From Verticiella sediminum (lineage in GTDB: Bacteria; Pseudomonadota; Gammaproteobacteria; Burkholderiales; Burkholderiaceae_B): DNA of 64,000 nucleotides. Location of the stretch: positions 143,141 through 207,140 of the forward strand of contig NZ_VLTJ01000011.1 in the NCBI RefSeq assembly GCF_007558815.1, written 5' to 3'. The translations under genes and the position numbers were made by a program. This document shows positions 39,551 through 47,338 of the stretch, one piece after another. The notes below the pieces were generated by a model that saw only the letters and a list, made by a program, of their open reading frames with translations, did no database searches and was not told the DNA's origin. The stretch's first letter is position 1, and each line of letters opens with the position of its first letter.

Positions 39551-40297
39551 TCAACGCATGAAGATGCCGCCGTTGATGTCCCAGGCGGCGCCGGTGGCGA
39601 AGCCGGCGTTGGGCGAGGCGAGCTGGACGACGAGATCGGCGACGAAGCCCGGGTCGCCGAGCTTTTTGACCGGGATCATGTCGTTGATGAGCTTGTCCAG
39701 CTTCTCGGGCGGGACCGCGGCGCGCACCGAGGGCAGGTCCATCGGCCCCGGGGCGACGGCGTTGACGGTGACGCCCTTGCCCGCGAGTTCGCGCGCGAAG
39801 ATCTTGGTGAGCGTCAGGATGCCGGCCTTGGAGGAGGCATAGTGCGCGCCCGAGGCCGTCCCGCCGTTCTGCCCGGCGAGCGAGGCCAGATTGACGAGGC
39901 GGCCGTAGCCCTGCTCGCCGAGATGGGCGCCGAACACCTGGCAGCCGAGGAAGGTGCCGCGCAGGTTGGTGGTGATCACCGTGTCGAATTCCTCCGGCGT
40001 GATCTGCATCACCGGCGTGGTCAGGGTGACGGCGGCGTTGTTGACGAGCACCTGCACGCCGCCCCAGCGTTCGACGAGCAGGTCGCGGGCGGCCTCGAAG
40101 TCGGACTTGCGGGTGACGTCCAGGCCGATGGCCATGGCCGTCTCGCCGCTCGCGTCCGCGGCGCTGGCCGCGGCCTGGGCAGCCTGCAGCGCAATGTCGG
40201 CGTAGGCGACGCGATAGCCGGCGGCGTGCAGATGATCGGCGATGACCCGGCCCAGGCCCTGGGCCGCGCCGGTGACGATGGCGACTTGACGTTCCAT
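39551..40297 (-). CDS. iacE: Short-chain dehydrogenase of auxin degradation (IacE)
   Basis: This 248-residue SDR has the cofactor motif TGAAQGLG at residues 9-16, NNAA near 83, and the catalytic Ser/Tyr/Lys in NLASLAGQNGGTASGAHYASSK. The C-terminal reading DINGGIFMR is complete. In the known iac pathway IacE acts after IacA on the hydroxylated indole ring to give dioxindole-3-acetic acid. The ATG at 40297 has GAGG eight bases upstream; another ATG two codons earlier sits too close to it. The gene starts 11 bases after the iacD stop. Confidence 0.87.
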   Translation of the reverse strand: MERQVAIVTGAAQGLGRVIADHLHAAGYRVAYADIALQAAQAAASAADASGETAMAIGLDVTRKSDFEAARDLLVERWGGVQVLVNNAAVTLTTPVMQITPEEFDTVITTNLRGTFLGCQVFGAHLGEQGYGRLVNLASLAGQNGGTASGAHYASSKAGILTLTKIFARELAGKGVTVNAVAPGPMDLPSVRAAVPPEKLDKLINDMIPVKKLGDPGFVADLVVQLASPNAGFATGAAWDINGGIFMR

Positions 40298-40307
40298 GGC
40301 CATGTCC

Positions 40308-40784
40308 TCAGAGGATGTAGCCGATGCCGCGCAGGACATCGTCCGAGTTGATGAGGCGGATCAGCTTCTGGTGCAGCCTGAAGTCGTCGCCATCGCGCAC
40401 CAGCGTGTAGCTGATGTCGGCCGTGTACTGGCGCTGGCTGTCCTTGCGGAAGTCGCTCAGCACCTGGGCGCAGCGCACCGTCACGGCCGCGCCGTCGTCG
40501 CCCGTGATGCGAAAGCGCGAGATCATGCGCACCGTGCGCGGCTGCGGGCTGGTCGAGATCGACTCGCCGCTGGTCAGGCGCTTCACCCGCTTCTCGCGCA
40601 TGTGCTTGTCGTCGTACGCGTAGTTCAGCGTGTTGGCGAAGTCCGTCTCCCTGGGGTCGATCGGGATGATGTAGAGGCCATCCTCGGTCCAGAGGTCCAG
40701 CCAGTCGGCGAACTCGTTGTTGTCCAGCATGTCGGCTTCCTGCCAGATGAAGGCGCAGACCCGGTTCAGCAGTTGCATATCCAT
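40308..40784 (-). CDS. iacD: Ring-hydroxylating dioxygenase small subunit (IacD)
   Basis: This 158-residue protein belongs to the beta-subunit family of aromatic-ring dioxygenases (NTF2-like fold). It has QLLNRVCAFIWQEADMLDNNEFADWLDLWTEDGLYIIPI, YDDKHMREKRVKRL, SISTSPQPRTVRMISRF and an ITRDG-like C-terminal region, split here as short motifs. It assembles with IacC into the oxygenase component and is mainly structural. The ATG at 40784 has GGAG eight bases upstream. It lies 17 bases after iacC. Confidence 0.87.
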   Translation of the reverse strand: MDMQLLNRVCAFIWQEADMLDNNEFADWLDLWTEDGLYIIPIDPRETDFANTLNYAYDDKHMREKRVKRLTSGESISTSPQPRTVRMISRFRITGDDGAAVTVRCAQVLSDFRKDSQRQYTADISYTLVRDGDDFRLHQKLIRLINSDDVLRGIGYIL

Positions 40785-40801
40785 TCTCGTGACTCCGTTC
40801 T

Positions 40802-42088
40802 TTAGGCGGTCATGGCCTTGAGCCACTGGCGATACGCCGCCCGCATGCCGGTCTCGGCGCTGACGTCGCTCTTGAGGCCGTCCTCGGTCTGCACTTCGCC
40901 GGGCAGGCCGCGGTTGAGCAGGATCCACAGGTCCTTGCCGGCGCTCGCCCCTTTCTGCACGCGTTCCCAGGCTTCGGAGTCGTCGGGCGTACCGAAGCCC
41001 ATCGGCCCCTGGAAGTGCTCGTGCATGCGCAGGCGGGCTCGGTTGCCGGCGGCCGGGCCGCCGTCCATCAGGATCACCGCGTGATGGATCTCGGTCTCGT
41101 TGACGGAAATCGGCTGCAGCACGCGAAAGAACGCCATCGAACACGCGATGTTCGGAAAGAGGTTCAGGTTGAAGCCCGAGCCGCCGACGGCGCGCACGAT
41201 GCGGCGCACGGCCTGCTCGTCGTGCCCCTCGGCGCGCAGCTCCTCGGCGAGTTCGACGAAGCGTTCGGGGATCGGGGCGTCCAGGTTCTCCTCGAGGTCG
41301 ACCAGCTCGGGGATCATCACCATCACGCTGTGCCCGTTGCCGAGGTCTTCCACATAGCCGGGGCCGCCGACGAAGTTGAGCATGCGCTCGGTCTGCGCGT
41401 CCACGGAGGACAGGAACGACTTGTGCACCACCGGAAAGTGATAGCCGTCGGTGGTGTTCTCGAGCTGGATCTTCCAGTTGCCGGGAAAGCGGAAGCGGTG
41501 CTCGCCGCCGATCTTGACCGGGTAGCCGCCGCCTTGCTTCATGAAGAGATCCATCCACTTCCTCGCGGGCCCGAGCCATTCGGCGAGCGGCTGGATGTCG
41601 TCCTTGAAGGTGGCGAAGATCATGCCGGCATACTGTTCGACGCGCAGGTTGACCAGCGGGTACTCGGCCTTGTCCAGAATCTCACCGTAGCTTTCGGGAT
41701 GCGGCACGCCGCGCAGCGAGCCGTCCAGCGCATAGCCCCAGCCGTGGTAGGGGCACACGAAGCTCGCGGTCTTGCCCTTCTTGTGTTCGCACACCGTGGC
41801 GCCGCGGTGGCGGCAGCGGTTGAGCAGCACGCGCACGTCCTTCTTGCGGTCGCGCACCACGATCACCGGCTGCTTGCCGATGTAGGTGGTCTTGTAGCTG
41901 CCCACCTCGGGGATCTCGCTGACGTGGCCGACCCAGACCCAGGTGGAATAGAAGATCTTGTCCAGCTCCTGCTCGAACAGGGCGGGGTCGGTGTAGAGCG
42001 AGGTGTGCACGCGGTCGGGCAGGACCAGCTCGGCGAGCGGGCGCGCCGGGGCGGGCGCGGCTTTCTCGATGGGGATGACGGTAGACAT
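40802..42088 (-). CDS. iacC: Ring-hydroxylating dioxygenase large subunit (IacC)
   Basis: This 428-residue oxygenase alpha subunit has a Rieske [2Fe-2S] site formed by Cys92, His94 (NRCRHRGATVC) and Cys112, His115 (CPYHGW). Its mononuclear iron site has His217 and His222 in NTTDGYHFPVVHKSF, with the bridging Asp214. In the known iac pathway IacC with IacD and IacF converts dioxindole-3-acetic acid to catechol. The ATG at 42088 gives a full-length family N-terminus. It is downstream of iacI by 19 bases, the order iacH-A-B-I-C-D-E-F-G being intact. Confidence 0.92.
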   Translation of the reverse strand: MSTVIPIEKAAPAPARPLAELVLPDRVHTSLYTDPALFEQELDKIFYSTWVWVGHVSEIPEVGSYKTTYIGKQPVIVVRDRKKDVRVLLNRCRHRGATVCEHKKGKTASFVCPYHGWGYALDGSLRGVPHPESYGEILDKAEYPLVNLRVEQYAGMIFATFKDDIQPLAEWLGPARKWMDLFMKQGGGYPVKIGGEHRFRFPGNWKIQLENTTDGYHFPVVHKSFLSSVDAQTERMLNFVGGPGYVEDLGNGHSVMVMIPELVDLEENLDAPIPERFVELAEELRAEGHDEQAVRRIVRAVGGSGFNLNLFPNIACSMAFFRVLQPISVNETEIHHAVILMDGGPAAGNRARLRMHEHFQGPMGFGTPDDSEAWERVQKGASAGKDLWILLNRGLPGEVQTEDGLKSDVSAETGMRAAYRQWLKAMTA

Positions 42089-42107
42089 GATGAGGATCTC
42101 GTGGAAA

Positions 42108-42638
42108 TCAACGGGGTACCGGCAGCGGGGCGCTGTCGTTCCAGTCCTGGACCGGCCGGCTGAAGAGGTTCTCGGTGACGAACTCGGCGATGCGCCAGGC
42201 GCCGTCGGCCTCGCGGCGAAACGACAGGGCGAGCCTTGCCGCGTTCAGGTGCGAGCCGCCCGCCGAAAAGGTGGAGGTCTGCAGCATCACCCAACTGCCG
42301 CGCGCGGTGTCGGCGCACTGCACCTCGATGAGTTCCGAGGTGAGAAAGTGCACGTTCACGGCGAAGTGCGGCGGCGTGCTCATGTACTTGGCGAACATGG
42401 CGCGGATCGCATCGCGGCCTTCGTAGCCTCCGAAACTCTGCGTATAGCGGGCGCCCTTGCCGCGCCAGAGGGCGTCCTCGGTGAAGAGGCCGGCCAGCTC
42501 GTCGAGCGGGGTGTCGGCATCCAGCGCGTCGCACAGCACCATGTAGCGGTTCATACAGGCGCGGATGGCCTGCTCGCTCTCCAGACGCTCCAGGCGCGCG
42601 AGCGCTTCGGCCAGGCGGGTATCGGCGGCGTCGACCAT
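42108..42638 (-). CDS. iacI: SnoaL-like protein of auxin degradation (IacI)
   Basis: This 176-residue NTF2-fold (SnoaL-like) protein has LESEQAIRACMNRYMVLCDAL near residues 19-39, then the AGLFTEDALWRGKGARYTQSFGGYEGRDAIRAMF region and HFLTSELIEV. Ring-closing isomerases, dehydratases and dioxygenase small subunits share this fold. IacI belongs to known iac clusters but its precise role is unsettled; it has been associated with early or side steps of indole-acetate turnover. The ATG at 42638 is five bases after iacB. The upstream in-frame Met at 42701 lies inside iacB and is unlikely. Confidence 0.8.
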   Translation of the reverse strand: MVDAADTRLAEALARLERLESEQAIRACMNRYMVLCDALDADTPLDELAGLFTEDALWRGKGARYTQSFGGYEGRDAIRAMFAKYMSTPPHFAVNVHFLTSELIEVQCADTARGSWVMLQTSTFSAGGSHLNAARLALSFRREADGAWRIAEFVTENLFSRPVQDWNDSAPLPVPR

Positions 42639-42643
42639 GGGGC

Positions 42644-43003
42644 TCAGGCCGGAAACTCGAGTTCGCGGCCGATGCGCGCCTCGACGCGCGCGTACTTCCA
42701 CATCTTGTACGTGCCGTCGCCCACCGGCGTGGTGCGGAACAGGTTGCAGGCCGCGGTGACCGTGTCGTAGTCGGGCATGTCGGCCAGCACGTAGGTCGTC
42801 CAGGGGTAGTTGGGCGAGGCGCCGACCATGATGCGGTCGTCGTCCATGTTGCCGATGATGCGTGCGCCGGGCAGCTCGCCCATGCCCTTCATCACGGCCG
42901 TGAACGCGGTCCAGACATCCTTGGCCTCAGCCGAGGTGGAATCGAAGAAGTTCTGCTGGATGCCGATGCAGAACAGGACGCGGAGAGGCTTCTTGTCGCT
43001 CAT
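42644..43003 (-). CDS. iacB: Small conserved protein of auxin degradation (IacB)
   Basis: This 119-residue protein is soluble, has no signal peptide and contains no classical catalytic motif. It begins MSDKKPLRVLFCIGIQQNFF and has AEAKDVWTAFTAVMKGMGELPGARIIGNMDDDRIMVG and WTTYVLADMPDYDTV segments. The repeated alpha-beta pattern suggests a ferredoxin-like dimeric barrel. Its identity as IacB rests on position between iacA and iacI and on size. The biochemical role of IacB is not established. The ATG follows AGGTG. Confidence 0.75.
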   Translation of the reverse strand: MSDKKPLRVLFCIGIQQNFFDSTSAEAKDVWTAFTAVMKGMGELPGARIIGNMDDDRIMVGASPNYPWTTYVLADMPDYDTVTAACNLFRTTPVGDGTYKMWKYARVEARIGRELEFPA

Positions 43004-43034
43004 GAATCACCTGTCGAGTGGAGGGTTGGACGGA

Positions 43035-44225
43035 TCAGAGATAACCGGGCAGCGGCTCGCCGCCGAAGAACATGGCGCCCGCGTTCTGGTAGGTGATGTC
43101 GCCGAGAAAGGCGTGCTGGGTCACGACGCCGGCGTCGCGCACGCACCAGGATAGCGGGCTGCTGTTGTAAATGCCGGTCATGCCCGACATCATCTGCGCG
43201 CTGCGCGCGACCTCGGCCGATACGCGGGCGGCGTGGCTGGCGGACAGGCGCAGCAGGTTGTTCTGCTCGCGCGAGACCGGGTCGCCCTTTTCCAGGCTCT
43301 GCCAGGCGTCGTCGATAGCCTCGTAGAACCAGCAGCGCGCCGAGCGCAGGGCGGCCTCCGCCTTGGCGATGTCGACCTGGGTGAGGGGACGCTCGGCGAG
43401 CTTGGGCGCGCCGGTCACGGAGATGCGTCCGGTCGCCATGCCGCGCACTTCGTCCAGCGCGGCGCGGGCCACGCCCAGACCGACCACGGCGAGAACCTGG
43501 GCGGCGAAGGCGAGCGAGGGGTAGCGGAACATGGGCTCGGTCAGGTTGGACGCGCCCCCGCGCACGAAGGTCCAGTCCTCGGGCACAACCACGCCGTCGA
43601 CCACGATGTCGTGGCTGCCGGTGCCGGTCATGCCGCTGACGTCCCAGGTGTGCTCGATGCGCACCTGCTCGCGGGGCATGACGGCCATGCGCGGCAGGCC
43701 GGTGGTCTCGCCCTTGCGCGGGCTGATGCCCACGCCGATCACCGTGGCACCCATGCACCCGCTCGCGAAGCTCCAGCGTCCCTTGACGAGCAGGCCGCCG
43801 TCCACATAGGTGGCCGGCTGCGGCGGGAAGATCCCGCCGGCGAACACCACGTCGGGCGAGTCGGCATAGATCCGGCGGATGGTCGGCACGGGCAGGGCGG
43901 CGAGATAGACCGCCGCCATGCCGAAGCTCGCCACCCAGCCGGCCGAGCCGTCGGCCTGGGAGATGGTCTCGACGAGCTCACAGAACTGTCCCGCGGTACG
44001 CTCGTCGCCGCCCAGGCTGCGCGGCACGATGGCGCGGTACACGCCCAGGGCGCGGAACCGGTCGATGATGTCCTGCGAGATATAGCGTTGCCGCTCGAAT
44101 TCCTGGCGTCGTGCGCGGATGTCGGCGAGCAGGGCGGGCAGATCGACCGGCGGCGCGCTGCCGGTTGCGCCCGGCGACACGGCGGCATGCGCTTGCGGCG
44201 CGGGAGTGGCGAGAGTGGGCGTCAT
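43035..44225 (-). CDS. iacA: Indole-3-acetate monooxygenase (IacA)
   Basis: This 396-residue flavin-dependent protein has the acyl-CoA-dehydrogenase fold of group D monooxygenases (HpaB/HsaA/IndA-like). It has ISQADGSAGWVASFGMAAVYLA (residue about 88-109), KGRWSFASGCMGATVIGVGI, IEHTWDVSGMTGTGSHDIVVDGVVVP, and a C-terminal helical domain ending in MTGIYNSSPLSWCVRDAGVVTQHAF. In the iac pathway it starts degradation by hydroxylating the indole ring of indole-3-acetate, using reduced flavin from IacG. The ATG at 44225 follows GGAG. It is ten bases after iacH. Confidence 0.9.
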   Translation of the reverse strand: MTPTLATPAPQAHAAVSPGATGSAPPVDLPALLADIRARRQEFERQRYISQDIIDRFRALGVYRAIVPRSLGGDERTAGQFCELVETISQADGSAGWVASFGMAAVYLAALPVPTIRRIYADSPDVVFAGGIFPPQPATYVDGGLLVKGRWSFASGCMGATVIGVGISPRKGETTGLPRMAVMPREQVRIEHTWDVSGMTGTGSHDIVVDGVVVPEDWTFVRGGASNLTEPMFRYPSLAFAAQVLAVVGLGVARAALDEVRGMATGRISVTGAPKLAERPLTQVDIAKAEAALRSARCWFYEAIDDAWQSLEKGDPVSREQNNLLRLSASHAARVSAEVARSAQMMSGMTGIYNSSPLSWCVRDAGVVTQHAFLGDITYQNAGAMFFGGEPLPGYL

Positions 44226-44235
44226 GGGGTCTCCA

Positions 44236-45420
44236 TCAGAAGGCGGTGGCGGCGAGACGCTGTGCGATCTCGCGGCCTATGGCGCAAAGCCGGGCGTCGG
44301 CGCCGCGCGCGGCGACCAGTTGCAGGCCGGCCGGCAAGCCGGCCGAGGTGAGCAGGGGCAGGTTGAGCGCGGGGTGGCCGGACAGGTTGAACGGGCGCAC
44401 GTAGCGCGTGATGCCGATCTGGGCGGCGAGATCCTCGGCCTCGTCCAGGCGCGGCGGCACCGCCGGCAGGGTGGGCAGGGCCAGAACGTCGCATTCGGCG
44501 AGCGCGGCGTCGACCTCGGCGGTGAAGGCCTCGCGCACCGCCGCGGCGGCGGCGACCTCGGCCGGCCGCGTGAGGCCGGCCTTGCGCAGGCGTGCCGCGA
44601 CGTCCGCGCCCAGGCGAGGATCGTCGATCAAGTGGGCGTAGGCCTGCCAGTTCTCGGCGTTGATGAGTGCAAGGCCCGCGTCGTAGGCCTGATCGAACAG
44701 GTTCAGGCGCACGGGCGCCTGCTGCGCGCCGCTGGCCGCCAGCGCCGCTGCGAACGCCGCGGCCACGTCGTCGGCGGCCGCGAGCGCAGGCACGCCGATG
44801 CGCAAGGCGGCTGGCGCGTCCACGGCCGCGAAGCCCGGCACCAGGGCGGTCATCACGGCCGTCAGGGTATCCATGTCGCGCGCGAACGGGCCGACGCAAT
44901 CCAGCGAGCTGGCCGACGGCGCCACGCCGCGCCGATCCACCAGGCCGTAAGTGGGCTTCAGCCCGAAGATGCCGCAGCACGCGGCCGGCACGCGCACCGA
45001 GCCGCCGGTATCGGTACCTATGGCCGCATCGGCGAGACCGGCGGCGACGACCGCCGCCGATCCGCTCGACGAGCCGCCGGGAATGCGATCGGGCCAGCGC
45101 GGATTGACCGGCGTGCCGTCGTGGTGATTGATGCCGGTGGTGCCGAAGGCGAGTTCGTGCAGCACGGTCTTGCCCGTGATGCGCCAGCCGTCGGCGAGCA
45201 GGCCCTCGACGAGCGCGGCGTGCCTGCGGGCGGGCAGCGCGTGCGCATAGGCGCGGCTGCCGCACCGGGTGGCGACGCCGGCCACGTCGATGGTGTCCTT
45301 GACCATCACCGTGCGAGCGGCGCTGCCCAGGGACAGCGTCAGCAGCACACCGCTCGCGCCGGTTTCGACGCCGGGGGGCTCAGCGCCGGCGCTCGCGGGA
45401 GAGGCAGAACGTGATTTCAT
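44236..45420 (-). CDS. iacH: Amidase-signature hydrolase (IacH)
   Basis: This 394-residue protein belongs to the amidase signature family. The Ser-cis-Ser-Lys triad is visible: Lys in VMVKDTIDVAG, Ser in GGSSSGSAA (central motif) and the nucleophile Ser in DTGGSVRVPAACCG. The leader of about 25 Ala/Ser/Pro-rich residues is not a clear signal peptide. IacH may hydrolyse amide conjugates or intermediates; its role in the iac pathway is not settled. The ATG at 45420 is used; a GTG at 45432 gives four more residues. No strong Shine-Dalgarno is seen for either. It is the first gene of iacHABICDEFG. Confidence 0.87.
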   Translation of the reverse strand: MKSRSASPASAGAEPPGVETGASGVLLTLSLGSAARTVMVKDTIDVAGVATRCGSRAYAHALPARRHAALVEGLLADGWRITGKTVLHELAFGTTGINHHDGTPVNPRWPDRIPGGSSSGSAAVVAAGLADAAIGTDTGGSVRVPAACCGIFGLKPTYGLVDRRGVAPSASSLDCVGPFARDMDTLTAVMTALVPGFAAVDAPAALRIGVPALAAADDVAAAFAAALAASGAQQAPVRLNLFDQAYDAGLALINAENWQAYAHLIDDPRLGADVAARLRKAGLTRPAEVAAAAAVREAFTAEVDAALAECDVLALPTLPAVPPRLDEAEDLAAQIGITRYVRPFNLSGHPALNLPLLTSAGLPAGLQLVAARGADARLCAIGREIAQRLAATAF

Positions 45421-45433
45421 TTGAGAATTCACA

Positions 45434-45880
45434 TGAAATTTCTAATAAATGGGCGCATGAGAGGCGAATTTCGTTCCGGCATGAGGTGCGCGTCGGCACA
45501 TGCTGTCTCACGCACTATATCGGGAAGCCGGCATGCAAGAAAGGTCTGGACATTCGGGATTTCCCTGAGTCAGGTCGCCTGTCTATAAGATTGAATAGTT
45601 ACGTGAAATATCAATCAAAAAGACGACGCAATCGACGACAGATGAAATGCAATTTTCGGGCCAACTTTTTCAACCGTCCGACGCGCAAGGCGTGCGGGAT
45701 TACCCGGGGTATCGGTTGCTCCGGGTTCGCGCATAGACTCCCTGAAAAAGTGCATTCGGCACTGGATTGGTGAGGTTTTCCGAAGACTTGGTCTGCGCTG
45801 GCGTGTCCGCGGCGCAACCGGCGGCGAGCCGGACGCAGACGGGGAAGGTTTTTCCTCAATGCTTGAAATTTCCATCAATT
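45434..45880. repeat. Recurrent TGAAAT motifs in the iac divergent region
   Basis: Four related motifs occur between iacH and the importer: TGAAATTTCTAATAAA (45434-45449), TGAAATATCAATCAA (45604-45618), TGAAATGCAATTTT (45643-45656) and TGAAATTTCCATCAATT (45864-45880). The second and last agree at 13 of 15 positions. Two contain the palindrome GAAATTTC. ATTTCAT (45414-45420) and ATGAAAT (45433-45439) form an inverted repeat over the iacH start. They are candidate binding sites for a cluster regulator. The remainder of the 549-bp gap (45421-45969) is unusually AT-rich for this window and holds no gene I can support. Confidence 0.5.
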
Positions 45881-45890
45881 AATCCAGTTT

Positions 45891-45907
45891 TTGGCACGGC
45901 TTTCGCT
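45891..45907 (+). promoter_or_regulatory. Sigma-54 promoter for the auxin importer operon
   Basis: TTGGCACGGCTTTCGCT matches the sigma-54 consensus TTGGCACG-N4-TTGCT with one mismatch. The invariant GG and GC are exactly 10 bp apart. Transcription would start near 45917, giving a leader of about 50 nt before the binding-protein gene at 45970. Confidence 0.55.
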
Positions 45908-45969
45908 TAGCTTTTTCTACACGTTTTTCAAGCCGCCTCACTGGTGGTTTGTGTCCCTCGGAGAGCACA

Positions 45970-47118
45970 ATGGTTATCAAGCGTTTGTTGGCGCCCGTCG
46001 TCGCCTGCCTGGTCTGTGCGGCCGGCGTTCAGGCTCATGCGCAGGTCAAGGTCGGGGTGATCACGTCGTCCACGGGGCCGATCGCGCTGGTGGGGATTCC
46101 ACAGAAAAACACCGTCGATCTGTTGCCCAGGGAAGCGGGCGGGCTGTCGATCCAGTACATCTCGCTCGACGACGCGAGCGATCCCACGGCAACCGCGTCG
46201 AACTTCAAGAAGCTGCTGTCCGAGGGCGTCGACGCCGTGATCGGGCCCAGCGGATCGCCCAATGCCATGGGCGTCATCCCGTTCGCCGCCGATGCCAAGG
46301 TGCCCTTGCTGGCGCCGGTGGGCACGGCGGCTGTCGTGCTGCCCATGAACGAGCAGAAGAAGTGGGTGTTCAAGACCACCCAGAACGACGACCTCATCGC
46401 CGAGGCCCTGGTCGAGCACATGGCCAAGGCGGGGGTCAAGCGCCTGGGCTTCGTCGGTACGGCCGATCCGTATGGCGACAACTGGCAGAAGGTGGTCGCG
46501 GGCCTGGTCAAGGACAAGGGTATCGAGCTGGTCGCCAGCGAGCGCTTCCAGCGCCAGGACACCTCGGTCACCGCCCAGTCGATCAAGCTGATCGCCGCAC
46601 GTCCCGACGCAGTGCTCGTGGCCGCGCCGGGCAGCTCCTCGGTGATGCCGCAGACCACCTTGTTCGACCAGGGTTTCAAGGGCCAGATGTACCAGACCCA
46701 TGGCGCGGCGCTGCCCGACTTCCTGAAGCTCGGAGGCAGGAAGGTGGAAGGCACGATTCTCGCGGCCAGCCTGATGCTGGTGCTGGACGAGGTGCCGGAC
46801 TCGCATCCGTCCAAGCAGATCGCAGCCGACTACATCAAGGCCTACCAGGACAAGTACGGCAATGTGCCCGCCACCTTCGGCGCCAACGTGTACGACGCCG
46901 GTCTGCTGCTCGAGCGCGCCATCCCGGTGGCCGCCAAGGCCGGCCAGCCCGGCACGCCCGAGTTCCGCAGCGCCCTGCGCGACGCCCTCGAGCAGACCAG
47001 CGAGCTGCCGGCCACCCAGGGCGTCTACACCATGACGCCGGAGGACCACAGCGGCTTCGACGAGCGCGGCCGCGAACTCATCACCGTCAAGGACGGCCAG
47101 TGGCGCTTGCTCAAGTAA
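45970..47118 (+). CDS. Branched-chain-amino-acid-type ABC binding protein of the auxin locus
   Basis: This 382-residue LivJ/LivK-like periplasmic protein has a Sec signal peptide (residues 1-25, cleavage after QAHA). The mature part begins QVKVGVITSSTGPIALVGIP and contains YISLDDASDPTATASNFKKLL, VDAVIGPSGSPNAMGVIPFA and KTTQNDDLIAEALVEHMAK. The fold is a type I periplasmic binding protein; relatives in catabolic clusters bind aromatic acids. Divergence from iacH suggests indole-3-acetate or a related acid as ligand, by inference. The ATG at 45970 follows GGAGAG; an earlier in-frame Met at 45949 is less likely. Confidence 0.88.
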   Translation: MVIKRLLAPVVACLVCAAGVQAHAQVKVGVITSSTGPIALVGIPQKNTVDLLPREAGGLSIQYISLDDASDPTATASNFKKLLSEGVDAVIGPSGSPNAMGVIPFAADAKVPLLAPVGTAAVVLPMNEQKKWVFKTTQNDDLIAEALVEHMAKAGVKRLGFVGTADPYGDNWQKVVAGLVKDKGIELVASERFQRQDTSVTAQSIKLIAARPDAVLVAAPGSSSVMPQTTLFDQGFKGQMYQTHGAALPDFLKLGGRKVEGTILAASLMLVLDEVPDSHPSKQIAADYIKAYQDKYGNVPATFGANVYDAGLLLERAIPVAAKAGQPGTPEFRSALRDALEQTSELPATQGVYTMTPEDHSGFDERGRELITVKDGQWRLLK

Positions 47119-47124
47119 CGGCCT

Positions 47125-47161
47125 GACGTGAGGCTGGCGGCCTCGCCTCAGCTCTCACGTC
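47125..47161 (+). repeat. Inverted repeat after the binding-protein gene
   Basis: GACGTGAG (47125-47132) and CTCACGTC (47154-47161) form an 8-bp perfect inverted repeat just after the stop codon, with a GC-rich loop that can pair further. There is no T-run. It lies in the 220-bp gap before the permease gene and may protect the 3' end of the binding-protein message or allow partial termination. Confidence 0.5.
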
Positions 47162-47338
47162 TTCCTTCGATCCGTCTTCCGGGCGTCCGAGCGACGCCCC
47201 GGGGGATGCTGTGCTCCGAACACCAGAGATGATCAAGATTCACTGCCCACCTGGCGCGCCCGGCGCGCAACCGACATCGCCGCGTAGGCGCCGTGTCCGT
47301 TGCGCCGTCGGCTGCCGCGTCCGCGCGGAGAGAGCCGC

